Assembly (NCBI GenBank): GCA_049889655.1
Contig: JBMHCY010000022.1
Span: 1-39,959 of the forward strand
DNA from: UBA1172 sp049889655
GTDB lineage: Bacteria; Pseudomonadota; Alphaproteobacteria; Puniceispirillales; UBA1172
Direction: 5' to 3'
Length of the DNA stretch: 39,959 nucleotides
Shown: positions 16,487 through 25,656 of the stretch, one piece after another
How positions within the stretch are numbered: position 1 is the stretch's first letter
How the letters are laid out: every line of letters starts with the position of its first letter
Notes under the pieces: generated by a model
Told to the model about the DNA's origin: nothing
The model's input: only the letters and a program-made list of their open reading frames with translations
The model's database searches: none
Position numbers and translations under genes: made by a program

Positions 16487-17866
16487 ATGACCCTGCTTCA
16501 ATGCCTGTCACCTGTTGACGGCTCGGTTTTTGCCGAACGCCAGACTCATGACCGCAAGACTGCCTCAATAGCGGTGGAAAAAGCCCGCAAGGCGCAGGCT
16601 TCCTGGGCGGCCCGCCCCCTCGAAGACCGGATCAGCCTTGTCATTGCCGGGATGGAAACCCTCGGCCGGATGAATGATGACACAGTCCCGGAATTGGCCT
16701 GGATGATGGGCCGACCTGTCCGTTATGGCGGTGAGTTTGGCGGTGTTGAGGAACGCACCCGCCACATGGCCGCTATCGCCGGGGAAAGCCTGGCGGATAT
16801 CGCTGTCGGTGATGATGACAGTTTCCGCCGTTATATCCGCCGTCTGCCCCATGGGGTTGTGTTTGTTGTCGCCCCCTGGAACTATCCCTATCTGACAGCG
16901 ATCAACACTATTGCCCCGGCACTGATTGCGGGTAATGCCGTCATCCTCAAGCACGCAACCCAGACCTTGCTGGCAGGCGAGCGGCTGGCCCATGCCTTCC
17001 ACGAAGCCGGGGTGCCGGAGGATGTCTTCATCAATCTGTTTCTGGACCATGAAACAACAGCGGCACTGATCGCAGACGGGGCTTTTGATTTCATCAATTT
17101 CACCGGTTCCGTTGCCGGTGGCCGCGAGATGGAACGTGCTGCGGCTGGCACCTTCACCGGTGTCGGTACCGAACTTGGCGGCAAGGACCCGGGCTATGTC
17201 ATGGATGATGCTGATCTCGATGCCGCCGTGGCAACGCTGGTCGATGCGGCCATGTACAATTCCGGCCAATGCTGTTGCGGCATTGAACGCATCTATGTCC
17301 ATGACAGTCTCTATGACGACTTCGTCGAAAAGGCGGTGGAGACCGTTTCAGCCTACCGGCTGGGCAATCCCCTTGAGGCGGAAACCAGCCTCGGGCCGAT
17401 GGCGCATCGGCGCTTTGCCGCTACCGTCCGTGATCAGATCGATGCGGCTGTGGCAGCCGGGGCACGAACCCATATCGCGACCATGGATGCCGATGACGGC
17501 GGGGCCTATCTGACACCGCAATTGCTGACTGACGTGACCCACGATATGGAGATCATGCGCGAAGAAAGTTTCGGCCCTGTTGCCGGGATCATGAAGGTCG
17601 GCTCCGATGATGAAGCCATCCGGCTGATGAATGACAGCCATTACGGCTTGACGGCAAGCCTCTGGACAGCTGATCTCGACCGGGCAGAAAAAGTTGGCCA
17701 GGCGGTCGAGACAGGCACAGTGTTTCTCAACCGAGCCGATTATCTGGACCCGGGCCTGTGCTGGACAGGGGTCAAGGATACCGGCCGGGGCGGTGGTCTT
17801 TCCGTCATCGGCTACCACAACCTCACCCACCCGAAATCATTTCATTTCAAAAAGAGGACATCATGA
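16487..17866 (+). CDS. Aldehyde dehydrogenase, partner of gamma-glutamylamide ligase
   Basis: The 459-aa dehydrogenase has PWNYP at 130-134, K155, FTGSV near 205-209, base E229 in ELGGKDP, and the catalytic cysteine most likely C263 within the odd triple-cysteine string SGQCCCGIER. Three consecutive cysteines at the nucleophile are unusual, though GQ-x-C spacing is kept. The ESFGPV block is intact. It follows the ligase gene by 23 bp with an AAAGGA site, and its TGA stop overlaps the next ATG (ATGA). In the operon it would oxidise a gamma-glutamylamino aldehyde to the acid, paralleling PuuC of the putrescine pathway; that role is inferred from context. Confidence 0.91.
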   Translation: MTLLQCLSPVDGSVFAERQTHDRKTASIAVEKARKAQASWAARPLEDRISLVIAGMETLGRMNDDTVPELAWMMGRPVRYGGEFGGVEERTRHMAAIAGESLADIAVGDDDSFRRYIRRLPHGVVFVVAPWNYPYLTAINTIAPALIAGNAVILKHATQTLLAGERLAHAFHEAGVPEDVFINLFLDHETTAALIADGAFDFINFTGSVAGGREMERAAAGTFTGVGTELGGKDPGYVMDDADLDAAVATLVDAAMYNSGQCCCGIERIYVHDSLYDDFVEKAVETVSAYRLGNPLEAETSLGPMAHRRFAATVRDQIDAAVAAGARTHIATMDADDGGAYLTPQLLTDVTHDMEIMREESFGPVAGIMKVGSDDEAIRLMNDSHYGLTASLWTADLDRAEKVGQAVETGTVFLNRADYLDPGLCWTGVKDTGRGGGLSVIGYHNLTHPKSFHFKKRTS

Positions 17867-19008
17867 CAATGCACGCCAACTGGTCCTATCCCACGGCAAT
17901 ACGGTTCGGTGCCGGCCGGATCAGCGAACTGCCCGAAGCCTGTGCCGAAGCCGGGATCGCCAACCCGCTGCTGGTGACCGATCGTGGTCTTGCTGGCCTC
18001 GACATCACGACAGAGACACTGTCGATCATGGAAAAGGCCGGTCTCGGCAGGGCGCTGTTTGCCGAGGTTGACCCGAACCCTAACGACATCAATCTGACCG
18101 CCGGGGTGAAAGCCTTTATCGATGGCGGCCATGATGGTGTCATTGCCTTTGGCGGCGGCTCCGGGCTTGACCTGGGCAAGATGGTGGCGTTCATGGCCGG
18201 CCAGACCCGGCCTGTCTGGGATTTCGAAGATATCGGTGACTGGTGGACGCGGGCCGATGCTGATGCGATCGCCCCGATTGTGGCTGTCCCCACCACCGCC
18301 GGAACCGGCTCCGAGGTTGGACGGGCCAGCGTTATCACCAATGCCGAAACCCATGTCAAAAAGATCATCTTCCATCCGAAGGTACTGCCGCGGGTGGTGA
18401 TCGCCGACCCGGCACTGACCGTGGGGATGCCGAAATTCATCACCGCCGGAACCGGGCTCGACGCCTTTGCCCATTGTGTCGAGGCGTTCAGCAGCCCCCA
18501 TTACCACCCGATGTCACAGGGGATCGCCCTTGAAGGGATGCGCCTTGTGATCGACAACCTGCCGCGTGCCTATGAGACGCCCGATGATCTCGAAGCCCGC
18601 GCCAACATGATGAGCGCCGCTTCGATGGGAGCAACCGCATTCCAGAAAGGGCTGGGGGCGATCCACGCCATGAGCCACCCGGTGGGGGCTGTCTTCAACA
18701 CCCATCACGGAACAACCAACGCTGTCTGTATGCCGGCGGTGCTGGCCTTCAATGCCGATGTGATCCGCGAGAGGTTTGATACCGCCGCGGGCTATCTGGG
18801 CATCGATGGCGGGTTTGAGGGTTTCTGTTCCTTCGTTCAGGCGTTCAATGATCGCTTTGAGATTCCCCGCAGCCTGGGCGAGATGGGCGTTTCTGCCGAC
18901 CGGATGGATGATCTGGTGGCGATGGCGCTTGAAGACCCGTCCTGCGGCGGCAACCCTGTTCCCCTTAACGCCGAAAACCTGCGTCAGTTGTTTGAGGCCT
19001 GCATCTGA
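17863..19008 (+). CDS. Iron-containing alcohol dehydrogenase
   Basis: The 381-aa group III (iron-dependent) alcohol dehydrogenase interconverts alcohols and aldehydes with NAD(P). The cofactor loop is IAFGGGSGLDLGK. PTTAGTGSEVG is the family phosphate-binding block. Metal ligands are the Asp and His of TGLDAFAHCVE plus two histidines in AMSHPVGAVFNTHHGTTNAV. The ATG at 17863 overlaps the previous TGA by 4 bp and follows AGAGGA, so it is translationally coupled to the aldehyde dehydrogenase. With the ligase and aldehyde dehydrogenase it would make a two-step alcohol-to-acid oxidation of a gamma-glutamylated amino alcohol. The reverse (aldehyde reduction) cannot be excluded. Convergent with the ABC ATPase gene. 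Confidence 0.92.
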   Translation: MTMHANWSYPTAIRFGAGRISELPEACAEAGIANPLLVTDRGLAGLDITTETLSIMEKAGLGRALFAEVDPNPNDINLTAGVKAFIDGGHDGVIAFGGGSGLDLGKMVAFMAGQTRPVWDFEDIGDWWTRADADAIAPIVAVPTTAGTGSEVGRASVITNAETHVKKIIFHPKVLPRVVIADPALTVGMPKFITAGTGLDAFAHCVEAFSSPHYHPMSQGIALEGMRLVIDNLPRAYETPDDLEARANMMSAASMGATAFQKGLGAIHAMSHPVGAVFNTHHGTTNAVCMPAVLAFNADVIRERFDTAAGYLGIDGGFEGFCSFVQAFNDRFEIPRSLGEMGVSADRMDDLVAMALEDPSCGGNPVPLNAENLRQLFEACI

Positions 19009-19031
19009 GCCCAGCCCGATACTGGCAAAGC

Positions 19032-20024
19032 TCAGGCAAACAGTTCCTTCCAGCGATGGCAGGCGACTTCGTGTTCGCCGTCAGCACCCTCAAGCACCGG
19101 TTCTTCCTGCCGGCAGCGATCGATCGCGTGGGGGCAGCGGGTGTGAAACTTGCAGCCGGAAGGCTGGTTTGTCGGTGACGGAATTTCACCTTCGAGTTTC
19201 TGTGCCTTGCCCCGGTCATCAGGATTGAGCGACGGGATCGCAGAAAACAGTGCTTTCGTATAGGGGTGTTTCGGGGCCGTGAACAACTGCTTGGTCGGGG
19301 CGGTTTCCACCAGACGGCCGAGATACATGACGGCGACATGATCACAGGTATGGGCAACGACGCTCAGATCATGGCTGATGAACATAAAGGTCAGCCCCAG
19401 TTCCTGCTGCAACTGCTTGAGCAGGTTGAGCACATCGGCCTGGATCGAGACATCAAGGGCGGCGACGCTTTCATCTGCCACCACAAAACGCGGCCGTGAG
19501 ACCAGTGCCCGGGCGATCGATATCCGTTGCCGCTGGCCGCCGGAAAAGGCATGGGGGAAGCGTCGCAGATGTTCCAGGTTGAGCCTGCAGCGGCTGGCAA
19601 TCTCACGCACGCGTTCATCGATCTCCTCGCGGCTTGAGGCAATTTGCATGACCTCCAGCGGCTCGGCGATAATATCACGCACTGTCATGCGCGGCGACAG
19701 GGCCGCGTACGGATCCTGAAAGATCAGCTGGGCCCGGCGGCGGTAATCCGCCAGTTGTGTCTTGTCGAGAGCTGTCAGATCATAAGATGCCTCGCCATCA
19801 TCATAGCGGGCGGAGCCATCACTGATTGGCACGGCGTTGAGCAGGGCCCGGCCAAGGGTTGTCTTGCCGGAACCGGATTCCCCCACCAGGCCGAAGAACG
19901 ACCCGCGTTCGATATGCAGCGAGACGTCGTTGACCGCCTTCAGTTTTGACTGGCCGAACAGCCCCTTGCCAAGTTTGTAGGTGACCGAAAGCCCCGAGGC
20001 GGTAATCAGATTCTTTTCAGCCAT
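19032..20024 (-). CDS. Peptide/opine-type ABC transporter ATP-binding protein (DppF/OppF-like)
   Basis: The 330-aa ATPase has Walker A GESGSGKT at 48-55, the SGGQRQR signature near 161-167, and a Walker B of VVADES near 181-186. The usual DEP is DES here (proline to serine), a mild deviation that keeps the catalytic Glu. The C-terminal oligopeptide-type block with CKFHTRCPHAIDRC is present. The upstream ATPase gene's TGA overlaps this ATG (TGATG), and a GGGGAGGG run precedes it. It is the last gene of a five-gene importer and would form the second nucleotide-binding half with the DppD-like protein. Confidence 0.93.
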   Translation of the reverse strand: MAEKNLITASGLSVTYKLGKGLFGQSKLKAVNDVSLHIERGSFFGLVGESGSGKTTLGRALLNAVPISDGSARYDDGEASYDLTALDKTQLADYRRRAQLIFQDPYAALSPRMTVRDIIAEPLEVMQIASSREEIDERVREIASRCRLNLEHLRRFPHAFSGGQRQRISIARALVSRPRFVVADESVAALDVSIQADVLNLLKQLQQELGLTFMFISHDLSVVAHTCDHVAVMYLGRLVETAPTKQLFTAPKHPYTKALFSAIPSLNPDDRGKAQKLEGEIPSPTNQPSGCKFHTRCPHAIDRCRQEEPVLEGADGEHEVACHRWKELFA

Positions 20025-21019
20025 CACCGGCCCTCCCCGTCAAACAGATGGCAGGCGACGCGATGATCAGGTTCGACCCATTCCTGCAGCGGCACGCTCG
20101 CCATGCAGCGGTCACCGATCACATCACCGCAGCGGGTGTTGAATACACAGCCCTGAGGGCGTTCCAGCGGTGACGGAATATCCCCCGGGACCGGCGTCAG
20201 CGGCGCATCGAGATCATCAAGTCGCGGCAGCGCCGCAAGCAGCCCGCGCGTATAGGGATGTTTCGGGGTATTGATCACGCCGCGCACCGGGCCTTCCTCA
20301 ATGATCCGGCCGAGATACATCACACTGACCTTGTCTGCTGTTTGGGCGACAACCCCAAGATCATGGGTAATGAAGATGATCCCCATGTTGAATTCGGCCA
20401 CCAGGTCCTTCATCAGATCGAGCACCTGCGCCTGAATGGTCACATCCAGTGCCGTGGTGGGTTCATCAGCGATCAGCAGTTTCGGTTTTGTCGACAGTGC
20501 CATGGCAATCATCGCCCGCTGGCGCATCCCGCCGGAAAGTTCGAACGCATATTGGTCAAACCGCCGTGACGGATCGGAAATACCGACACGATCGAGCATT
20601 TCCACCGAAATTTCCCGCGCCTGATCCTTTGTCAGATCACCGTGGAGCTGGAGCTGCTCGACCATCTGCTTGCCGATGCTGATGGACGGGGCAAAACTGG
20701 CCATCGGTTCCTGGAAAATCATCGAAATCGCACCGCCCCGCACCACTTTCAGATCAGCCGGGCGAGTCAGCGACAGCACATCAACAGGCCCGTTATCGGT
20801 ATGCAGCGTGATCTGGCTTTCAGGATCATAAACAGCGTTCGAGGCGTTGAGATGCATCAACGCCTTTGCCGTCACTGATTTGCCGGAGCCGCTTTCACCC
20901 ACCAGCCCCATCACCTCGCCTCGGTTGAGCGAAAAGCTGACATTTTCCACCGCGGTGATCAGCCCTTCATCGGTGCGGAATTTCAAAGTCAGGTTCTTGA
21001 CGTCAATCAGCGTATCCAT
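20024..21019 (-). CDS. Peptide/opine-type ABC transporter ATP-binding protein (DppD/OppD-like)
   Basis: The 331-aa ATPase has Walker A GESGSGKS at 41-48, signature LSGGMRQRAMIAMAL, Walker B LLIADEPTTALDVT and the C-terminal oligopeptide-type cysteine motif (CVFNTRCGDVIGDRC). Its start at 21019 has an AGGGGG site, 9 bp after the permease stop. It pairs with the following ATPase, whose start overlaps its stop by one base. Substrate specificity lies in the binding protein, not here. Confidence 0.94.
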   Translation of the reverse strand: MDTLIDVKNLTLKFRTDEGLITAVENVSFSLNRGEVMGLVGESGSGKSVTAKALMHLNASNAVYDPESQITLHTDNGPVDVLSLTRPADLKVVRGGAISMIFQEPMASFAPSISIGKQMVEQLQLHGDLTKDQAREISVEMLDRVGISDPSRRFDQYAFELSGGMRQRAMIAMALSTKPKLLIADEPTTALDVTIQAQVLDLMKDLVAEFNMGIIFITHDLGVVAQTADKVSVMYLGRIIEEGPVRGVINTPKHPYTRGLLAALPRLDDLDAPLTPVPGDIPSPLERPQGCVFNTRCGDVIGDRCMASVPLQEWVEPDHRVACHLFDGEGR

Positions 21020-21028
21020 GCAAGCCCC

Positions 21029-22186
21029 CTATTTGCTGGTGTCCGAATAAGGATCTGCCGCATCGCGCAGACCATCACCGACAAAGACGAAGGCCATCAC
21101 CAGGGTGATGAAGAAAATGACCGGGATGAAATACCACTGGTAGTTCAGCAGGACATCGGCACTGGTGACATTCTGCAGCATCACACCGAGGGAATTCACC
21201 GGGTCTTTCAGCCCGAGCCCGATGAAACTGAGCGCCGTTTCCGAAAGCACCATATAGGGAAAGGAGATCACCAGATCGACGATGATATAACTGGTGAAGG
21301 ACGGCAGCAGGTGCCGCCGGATGATATGCGATGACGATGCCCCGCAAAGCTGGGCGGCCAGCACGTATTCCTGATTGCGCTCGGTCAGCAGATGGGTCCG
21401 GACACGGCGGGCCAGCGTCGGCCAGCCGATCAGCCCGAGGATCAGCGAGATGAAGAAGAATCGCATCTCCGCTGTCCATTCCTGCGGGATGAATGCGGCA
21501 ATGGCCATGAACAGCGGGATCGCGGGCACGGTTCGAACAGCATCAGTCACCATCTGCAGGACAGAATCAATCCAGCCGCCGTAATACCCCGATATGCCCC
21601 CGATCACGAGGGCCAGCACGAAGGCAATAAAGACGCCGATCGTTCCCACCTGCAGTGACGTCCAGATCGCGTGCAGTGTCCGCGAAAAAATATCCTTGCC
21701 GCTGGCATCGGTCCCGAAGAGATGGATATAGCCATCATCGATACCAAACAGATGGATATCGCCCGGGATGAAACCCAAAAGGGTGTAATCGGAACCCTCG
21801 ACAAAGAACTGGATATAACGGCGTTTATCCTCGTTGATTGTCTCAACCCAGCGGAAATTGGTCTTCAGCGACCGCTCTCTCTCGATGGTGTGCAGGAAGG
21901 GCCGGAATGAGCAGCCGTTCTTGTCACAGAACATCGGTACATTCGGGGCACCGTTCAGGTAATCCTTGTTGCGCCCGGCAATGGTCGGATCGTAAGGCGA
22001 AAGGAACGGCGCGAAAATCCCGGCAACGATCAGCACGACAAGCACCGTCGCGGCGACCATGGCAGCCCGCTGTTTCTTGAACCGCGCCCAGACCAGCTGA
22101 CGTTGCGAGGCGGTGAAATAGGCTTCCCTCGCCTTCTTGTCCTGCAAGGTTTCTGCGGCAGTGTTTTGGAGGTTCTGATCAGTCAT
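21029..22186 (-). CDS. ABC transporter permease (DppC/OppC-like) with large extracytoplasmic insert
   Basis: The 385-aa permease is longer than usual DppC (about 300 aa). After the first membrane helix (about 39-62) there is an insert of roughly 110 residues before the conserved LFGTDASGKDIFSRTLHAIW block. The insert includes two cysteines flanking a DKNG turn, perhaps a disulfide in the periplasm. The transport-domain EAA loop is visible around EYVLAAQLCGASSSHIIRRHLLP. Its ATG is 2 bp after the previous stop with only a weak ribosome site, so translation is probably coupled. Confidence 0.92.
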   Translation of the reverse strand: MTDQNLQNTAAETLQDKKAREAYFTASQRQLVWARFKKQRAAMVAATVLVVLIVAGIFAPFLSPYDPTIAGRNKDYLNGAPNVPMFCDKNGCSFRPFLHTIERERSLKTNFRWVETINEDKRRYIQFFVEGSDYTLLGFIPGDIHLFGIDDGYIHLFGTDASGKDIFSRTLHAIWTSLQVGTIGVFIAFVLALVIGGISGYYGGWIDSVLQMVTDAVRTVPAIPLFMAIAAFIPQEWTAEMRFFFISLILGLIGWPTLARRVRTHLLTERNQEYVLAAQLCGASSSHIIRRHLLPSFTSYIIVDLVISFPYMVLSETALSFIGLGLKDPVNSLGVMLQNVTSADVLLNYQWYFIPVIFFITLVMAFVFVGDGLRDAADPYSDTSK

Positions 22187-22188
22187 GG

Positions 22189-23193
22189 CTAGTTCAGGAT
22201 GCTCTTGCGGATACGGGGGTCGAGAACCGACAACAGAATGTCGGTGAAAAAGTTCAGTGCAACGATCGAGCCGGTCAACAGGAAGATGATCGCCCCGGCC
22301 AGCTGCTGGTCATTGGACCGGGCCAGGGCCTCGATCAGCAGCGCCCCGGCATCGGTCAGGGTCAGGATCAGCGCGACAATGGGCAACTCGTTGAACACCC
22401 GGTTGAGATCAAAGCCGAGACTGTTGACGATCGGGCCAAGCGCGTGCCGCGCCGGATATCGCCAGAGCAGCCGTCGGCCATAGACACCGCGGGCAGCCGC
22501 GGCCGTCACATAGAGTTTGCCGATCTCATCGGACATCAGTGCCCGCACAGTCTGCAGGGCAAAGGCGGTGGCCGACCAGCCGAGAATGAAAATCGGCAGC
22601 CAGGCGTGCTTGAGCAGATCGATAAATTTATCCCAGCTCCAGGCAGCATCACGGTATTCCTTGGAAAACAGCCCGGTCAGGGTGTCGCCGAAATAGATGG
22701 TCGAGAACAGCATGATCATCAGCGCCAGCAGGAAGTTCGGCATCGCCAGACCGAGATAGCTGACCAGTTTCAGGCCGTTGTTGAGAAACGGATTGTTGGT
22801 TGCAGCAGAGATGATGCCAACGGGGATGGCAATCAGATAGGCCAGCACCAGCGATGACAGGCAGATCCCCAGCGACAGCCAGAACTTGGTGCCAAGCAAC
22901 TGGGCGATATCGACCCGCAGAATGCAACTTTCGCCGAACTCACCTTGGAATGCGTTGACAATCCACATCCCCCATCGCTGGGCAAAGGGCTGGTCAAGCC
23001 CGAGGCGGCGGCGTTCGTTTTCAATATCTTCAACAGAAATCCCCGACCCCTGGGTGTTCTTGAACGCCAGATACCGTTCAGCACAATCCCCCGGGACGAG
23101 TTCCATCAGTGTAAACACAACAAGGGAAATGATCACCAGCGTCAGTGCCGCAAGGGCGGCACGGGTTGCGATGAATTTGCCAAATTGAAGCAT
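22189..23193 (-). CDS. ABC transporter permease (DppB/OppB-like)
   Basis: The 334-aa inner-membrane permease has an N-terminal helix, a periplasmic stretch with RRRLGLDQPFAQRWGMW (typical of DppB), and five further helices. The EAA-like loop is around KLYVTAAAARGVYGRRLLWRY. The C-terminal SVLDPRIRKSI matches the family end. It starts about 120 bp after the binding-protein stop; that gap holds a hairpin. It forms the channel with the downstream permease. Confidence 0.93.
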   Translation of the reverse strand: MLQFGKFIATRAALAALTLVIISLVVFTLMELVPGDCAERYLAFKNTQGSGISVEDIENERRRLGLDQPFAQRWGMWIVNAFQGEFGESCILRVDIAQLLGTKFWLSLGICLSSLVLAYLIAIPVGIISAATNNPFLNNGLKLVSYLGLAMPNFLLALMIMLFSTIYFGDTLTGLFSKEYRDAAWSWDKFIDLLKHAWLPIFILGWSATAFALQTVRALMSDEIGKLYVTAAAARGVYGRRLLWRYPARHALGPIVNSLGFDLNRVFNELPIVALILTLTDAGALLIEALARSNDQQLAGAIIFLLTGSIVALNFFTDILLSVLDPRIRKSILN

Positions 23194-23260
23194 GGCCTGC
23201 CCTGTTCTTGTTCTTCACAGTGTTTGCATAAAAGCGCTTTGTCAGCTCTTTATGAAAGGA

Positions 23261-23287
23261 CCATGGGCGACAGGACGCCGCCCATGG
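23261..23287 (-). terminator. Hairpin between binding-protein and permease genes
   Basis: CCATGGGCG and CGCCCATGG form a perfect 9-bp stem with a 9-nt loop in the intercistronic gap. No strong T-run follows on the minus strand, so I read it as an mRNA-stabilising or attenuating stem that lets the binding protein be made in excess, not as a full terminator. Confidence 0.55.
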
Positions 23288-23317
23288 AATATTGGAAAAG
23301 AGAAACCGGAACGGCCT

Positions 23318-25357
23318 CTATTCGTTCAGCCACCACTGAGACGCCCGGTACGGATAGGTCCGGTAGTACTCATAGGAGTGAGTCTTGAACGAGGTGAAGT
23401 TGTTCAGGTTGTTGTGATGGATCATCGGGGCCGGTGCATTGACCGTACCGATGAACAGCAGGTTTTCAACCATGTTCTTCACGAGACGCTCACCGAGGGT
23501 CTTGAACTCGGCGCTGGACTGGTCAGCGGACTGGAACGCGTTGATGTCGGCGATCAGGTCCTTGACATAGGCCGGCGGCTCGACACCGTTGGCACCGTTG
23601 CTGTCAACCCATTCGGCCCAGAGCATACCGGTACGGACGCCGAAGTAGTTTTCGAACGGCGGTACCCACAGCTCGTTGTTGCCGAGAACGATGGCCAGCG
23701 GCTGGCTCTTCCGCCACATGGTGATGTCCAGCTTGTTGGCGGACTGTGCAGAGCGGAATTCATCCGGGGTGACTTCCTTGACAACCGACTGAATGCCGAC
23801 ATCGGCCCAGTACTGGGCAACGAGTTCAACAGTCTGACCGGCGATCCCCTGGGTGGAGAAGCTCATGTTCAGCACCAGCTTGTCGCCGTTCGGCAGTTCG
23901 CGGAAACCATCACCGTCGGTATCCTTCATGCCAATTTCATCGAGCAGGCTGTTGGCCCGGGATGTATCGAATTCGGTGGCATGGGACAGCCACTTGTCAG
24001 AGACAAATGCCGGCTTCGGGGAGAAACCGATATACTGCTGCGGTGTGCCCTGACCGAAGAAGCCGACTTCGTTCAGTTCATTACGGTTGATCGCAATGGA
24101 CATGGCTTCACGGAAACGGACATCACCAAAGACAGCACGCTTGGCTTCATCTTCGTGGGTGACGTTGAAGGAGAAAACACCGAGGGTGATTTCCGGACGC
24201 AGGTCAACGGTGTAGTTGCCCTGTTCCTGACCATCCAAGAGGGCCGGGGCCGATGCGAGCTGCAGCGACTGGGCCTTGTAGTCAACATCACCGTTGATGA
24301 TCGACAGAAGACGGACTTCGTTGTCGTTCTTGTAGACTTCATCCTGCTCCGAAATATAGGGGAGCTGCTGGCCGGTGGGATCAACCTGGTGGAAATACGG
24401 GTTGGCAACCAGATGACGGCCTTCGGTGGTGTCAGCAGTGTAGATATGGCTTTCCAGCGTCGGGACGACTGGCTGCGGCAGGTTACCGGCGATTTCCGGG
24501 CGGCTCAGCAGCGGCGACGGGGTATCCGTCCAGTCCGAATTACCATAATAGGCCTTGATCGCATCATAGCCGTTCTCAAAACCGAGAGACTGAGCATAGG
24601 AATCAGCATCGGGGTTGATCGCGGGGTGGAATTGACCAAGGAAATGCTTGGGCTGGAAACCCTGGGCATAGGATGTCGCAAAGTGTGCCAGCAGGCCCGG
24701 CTTCGGGGCAGGCAGGTTGAAGACAACCGTGGTTGCATCCGGGGTGTCGACAGTCATCTTTTCGCCACCGACGGTGATGTAATCCTTCGGGGTTTCAAAG
24801 ATGTTCGTGTCCATCATCAGGTTGTCGTGATAGAACTTCACGTCAGCACTGGTGAAGGGCGCCCCGTCAGACCACTTGTGGCCTTTGCGGAGAAAGAAGG
24901 TCAGCTGGGTGAAATCGTCATTCCACGCCCAGCCCTTGGCCACGTTCGGGACAATCGTCTGAAGATCATCCGAGAAGCGGACAAAGTTCACATGACGGAC
25001 AGAAAGGAAGTCGGAAGTCCCGGCTTCGGTCGCGTTCGAGAGAACATCAAGCGTGCCCCCGTATTTACCGACGGTGTCATAGGGAACCACGACAAGCGGT
25101 TCTGCCGGAATGCGCTCGGCGAGCGGCGGCAGATCAGGGTTACCCTTGATCTTGGCATTCAGGGCCGCGATGTCAGGGTTGGCCGAAAAGCTCATCGAGC
25201 ATCCGGCAGCGGCTTCAAATTCAGCCTTTTCATACTGCTGAGGGTACGCACCGGCGGCGACACCCTTCATATCCGCCACAGTCACGGGCGGGCAGTTTGC
25301 ATAAGCACTTGCAGGCAGGGCCAGCAGCGCCAATGCGGTGAGTAATGATTTCTTCAT
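23318..25357 (-). CDS. ABC transporter periplasmic substrate-binding protein, family 5 (long form)
   Basis: The 679-aa product begins with a classic Sec signal (MKKSLLTALALLALPASAYA, cut before N21). The mature part has SBP_bac_5 blocks: an unfolding-strand region GWAWNDDFTQLTFFLRKGHKWSDGAPF, then FTSADVKFYHDN, and near the C-terminus a NGVEPPAYVKDL segment. At over 650 aa it belongs to the long group of this family, which includes carriers of peptides, oligosaccharides and opines, so 'peptide' is only a default. The ATG at 25357 has a GAGGAGG site. It heads the five-gene importer. Nearby catabolic genes do not reveal the ligand. Confidence 0.93.
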   Translation of the reverse strand: MKKSLLTALALLALPASAYANCPPVTVADMKGVAAGAYPQQYEKAEFEAAAGCSMSFSANPDIAALNAKIKGNPDLPPLAERIPAEPLVVVPYDTVGKYGGTLDVLSNATEAGTSDFLSVRHVNFVRFSDDLQTIVPNVAKGWAWNDDFTQLTFFLRKGHKWSDGAPFTSADVKFYHDNLMMDTNIFETPKDYITVGGEKMTVDTPDATTVVFNLPAPKPGLLAHFATSYAQGFQPKHFLGQFHPAINPDADSYAQSLGFENGYDAIKAYYGNSDWTDTPSPLLSRPEIAGNLPQPVVPTLESHIYTADTTEGRHLVANPYFHQVDPTGQQLPYISEQDEVYKNDNEVRLLSIINGDVDYKAQSLQLASAPALLDGQEQGNYTVDLRPEITLGVFSFNVTHEDEAKRAVFGDVRFREAMSIAINRNELNEVGFFGQGTPQQYIGFSPKPAFVSDKWLSHATEFDTSRANSLLDEIGMKDTDGDGFRELPNGDKLVLNMSFSTQGIAGQTVELVAQYWADVGIQSVVKEVTPDEFRSAQSANKLDITMWRKSQPLAIVLGNNELWVPPFENYFGVRTGMLWAEWVDSNGANGVEPPAYVKDLIADINAFQSADQSSAEFKTLGERLVKNMVENLLFIGTVNAPAPMIHHNNLNNFTSFKTHSYEYYRTYPYRASQWWLNE

Positions 25358-25656
25358 GTTTTCCTCCTCATGGCTTCCAATCCGAATATCGGTCAGTCAA
25401 CCTTATCAGCCTGATGAACGATCCAAACTGCTTTCCAGACGATGAAATTCTGGAGGAGGTTTATACGTTTCGAACATCAAACTTTCTTCGGATATAGTAA
25501 CTCAGGTTTTCAGGAAATAAAGATTAGAAAAAACTTATTCTCTAAAATTTTATCCATCACCCCGAGGTTATCCGGGTTACTGACGTTTAAGATATTGGAA
25601 GGATTTGTTTACGATTTTGTTGCAGAAAGACTGCAGGAACGTGATTTTGCACTGCC
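25358..25656. promoter_or_regulatory. AT-rich upstream region of the ABC importer
   Basis: This 299-bp stretch between the start of the binding-protein gene and the stop of the sulfatase-fold gene is notably AT-rich. Apart from the GAGGAGG ribosome site at its left end it shows only a small imperfect palindrome (CCGAATATCGG). I see no clear RNA gene. A short frame at 25442-25663 on the plus strand has no ribosome site and no recognisable domain. It most likely holds the importer promoter and the 3' end of the neighbouring transcript. Confidence 0.4.

Noticed and set aside
23192..25345. Very long open frame (717 codons) antisense to the ABC binding protein
   Set aside because: The opposite strand encodes a clear SBP_bac_5 protein with signal peptide and ribosome site. 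The antisense frame has no domain and arises from codon bias at high GC.
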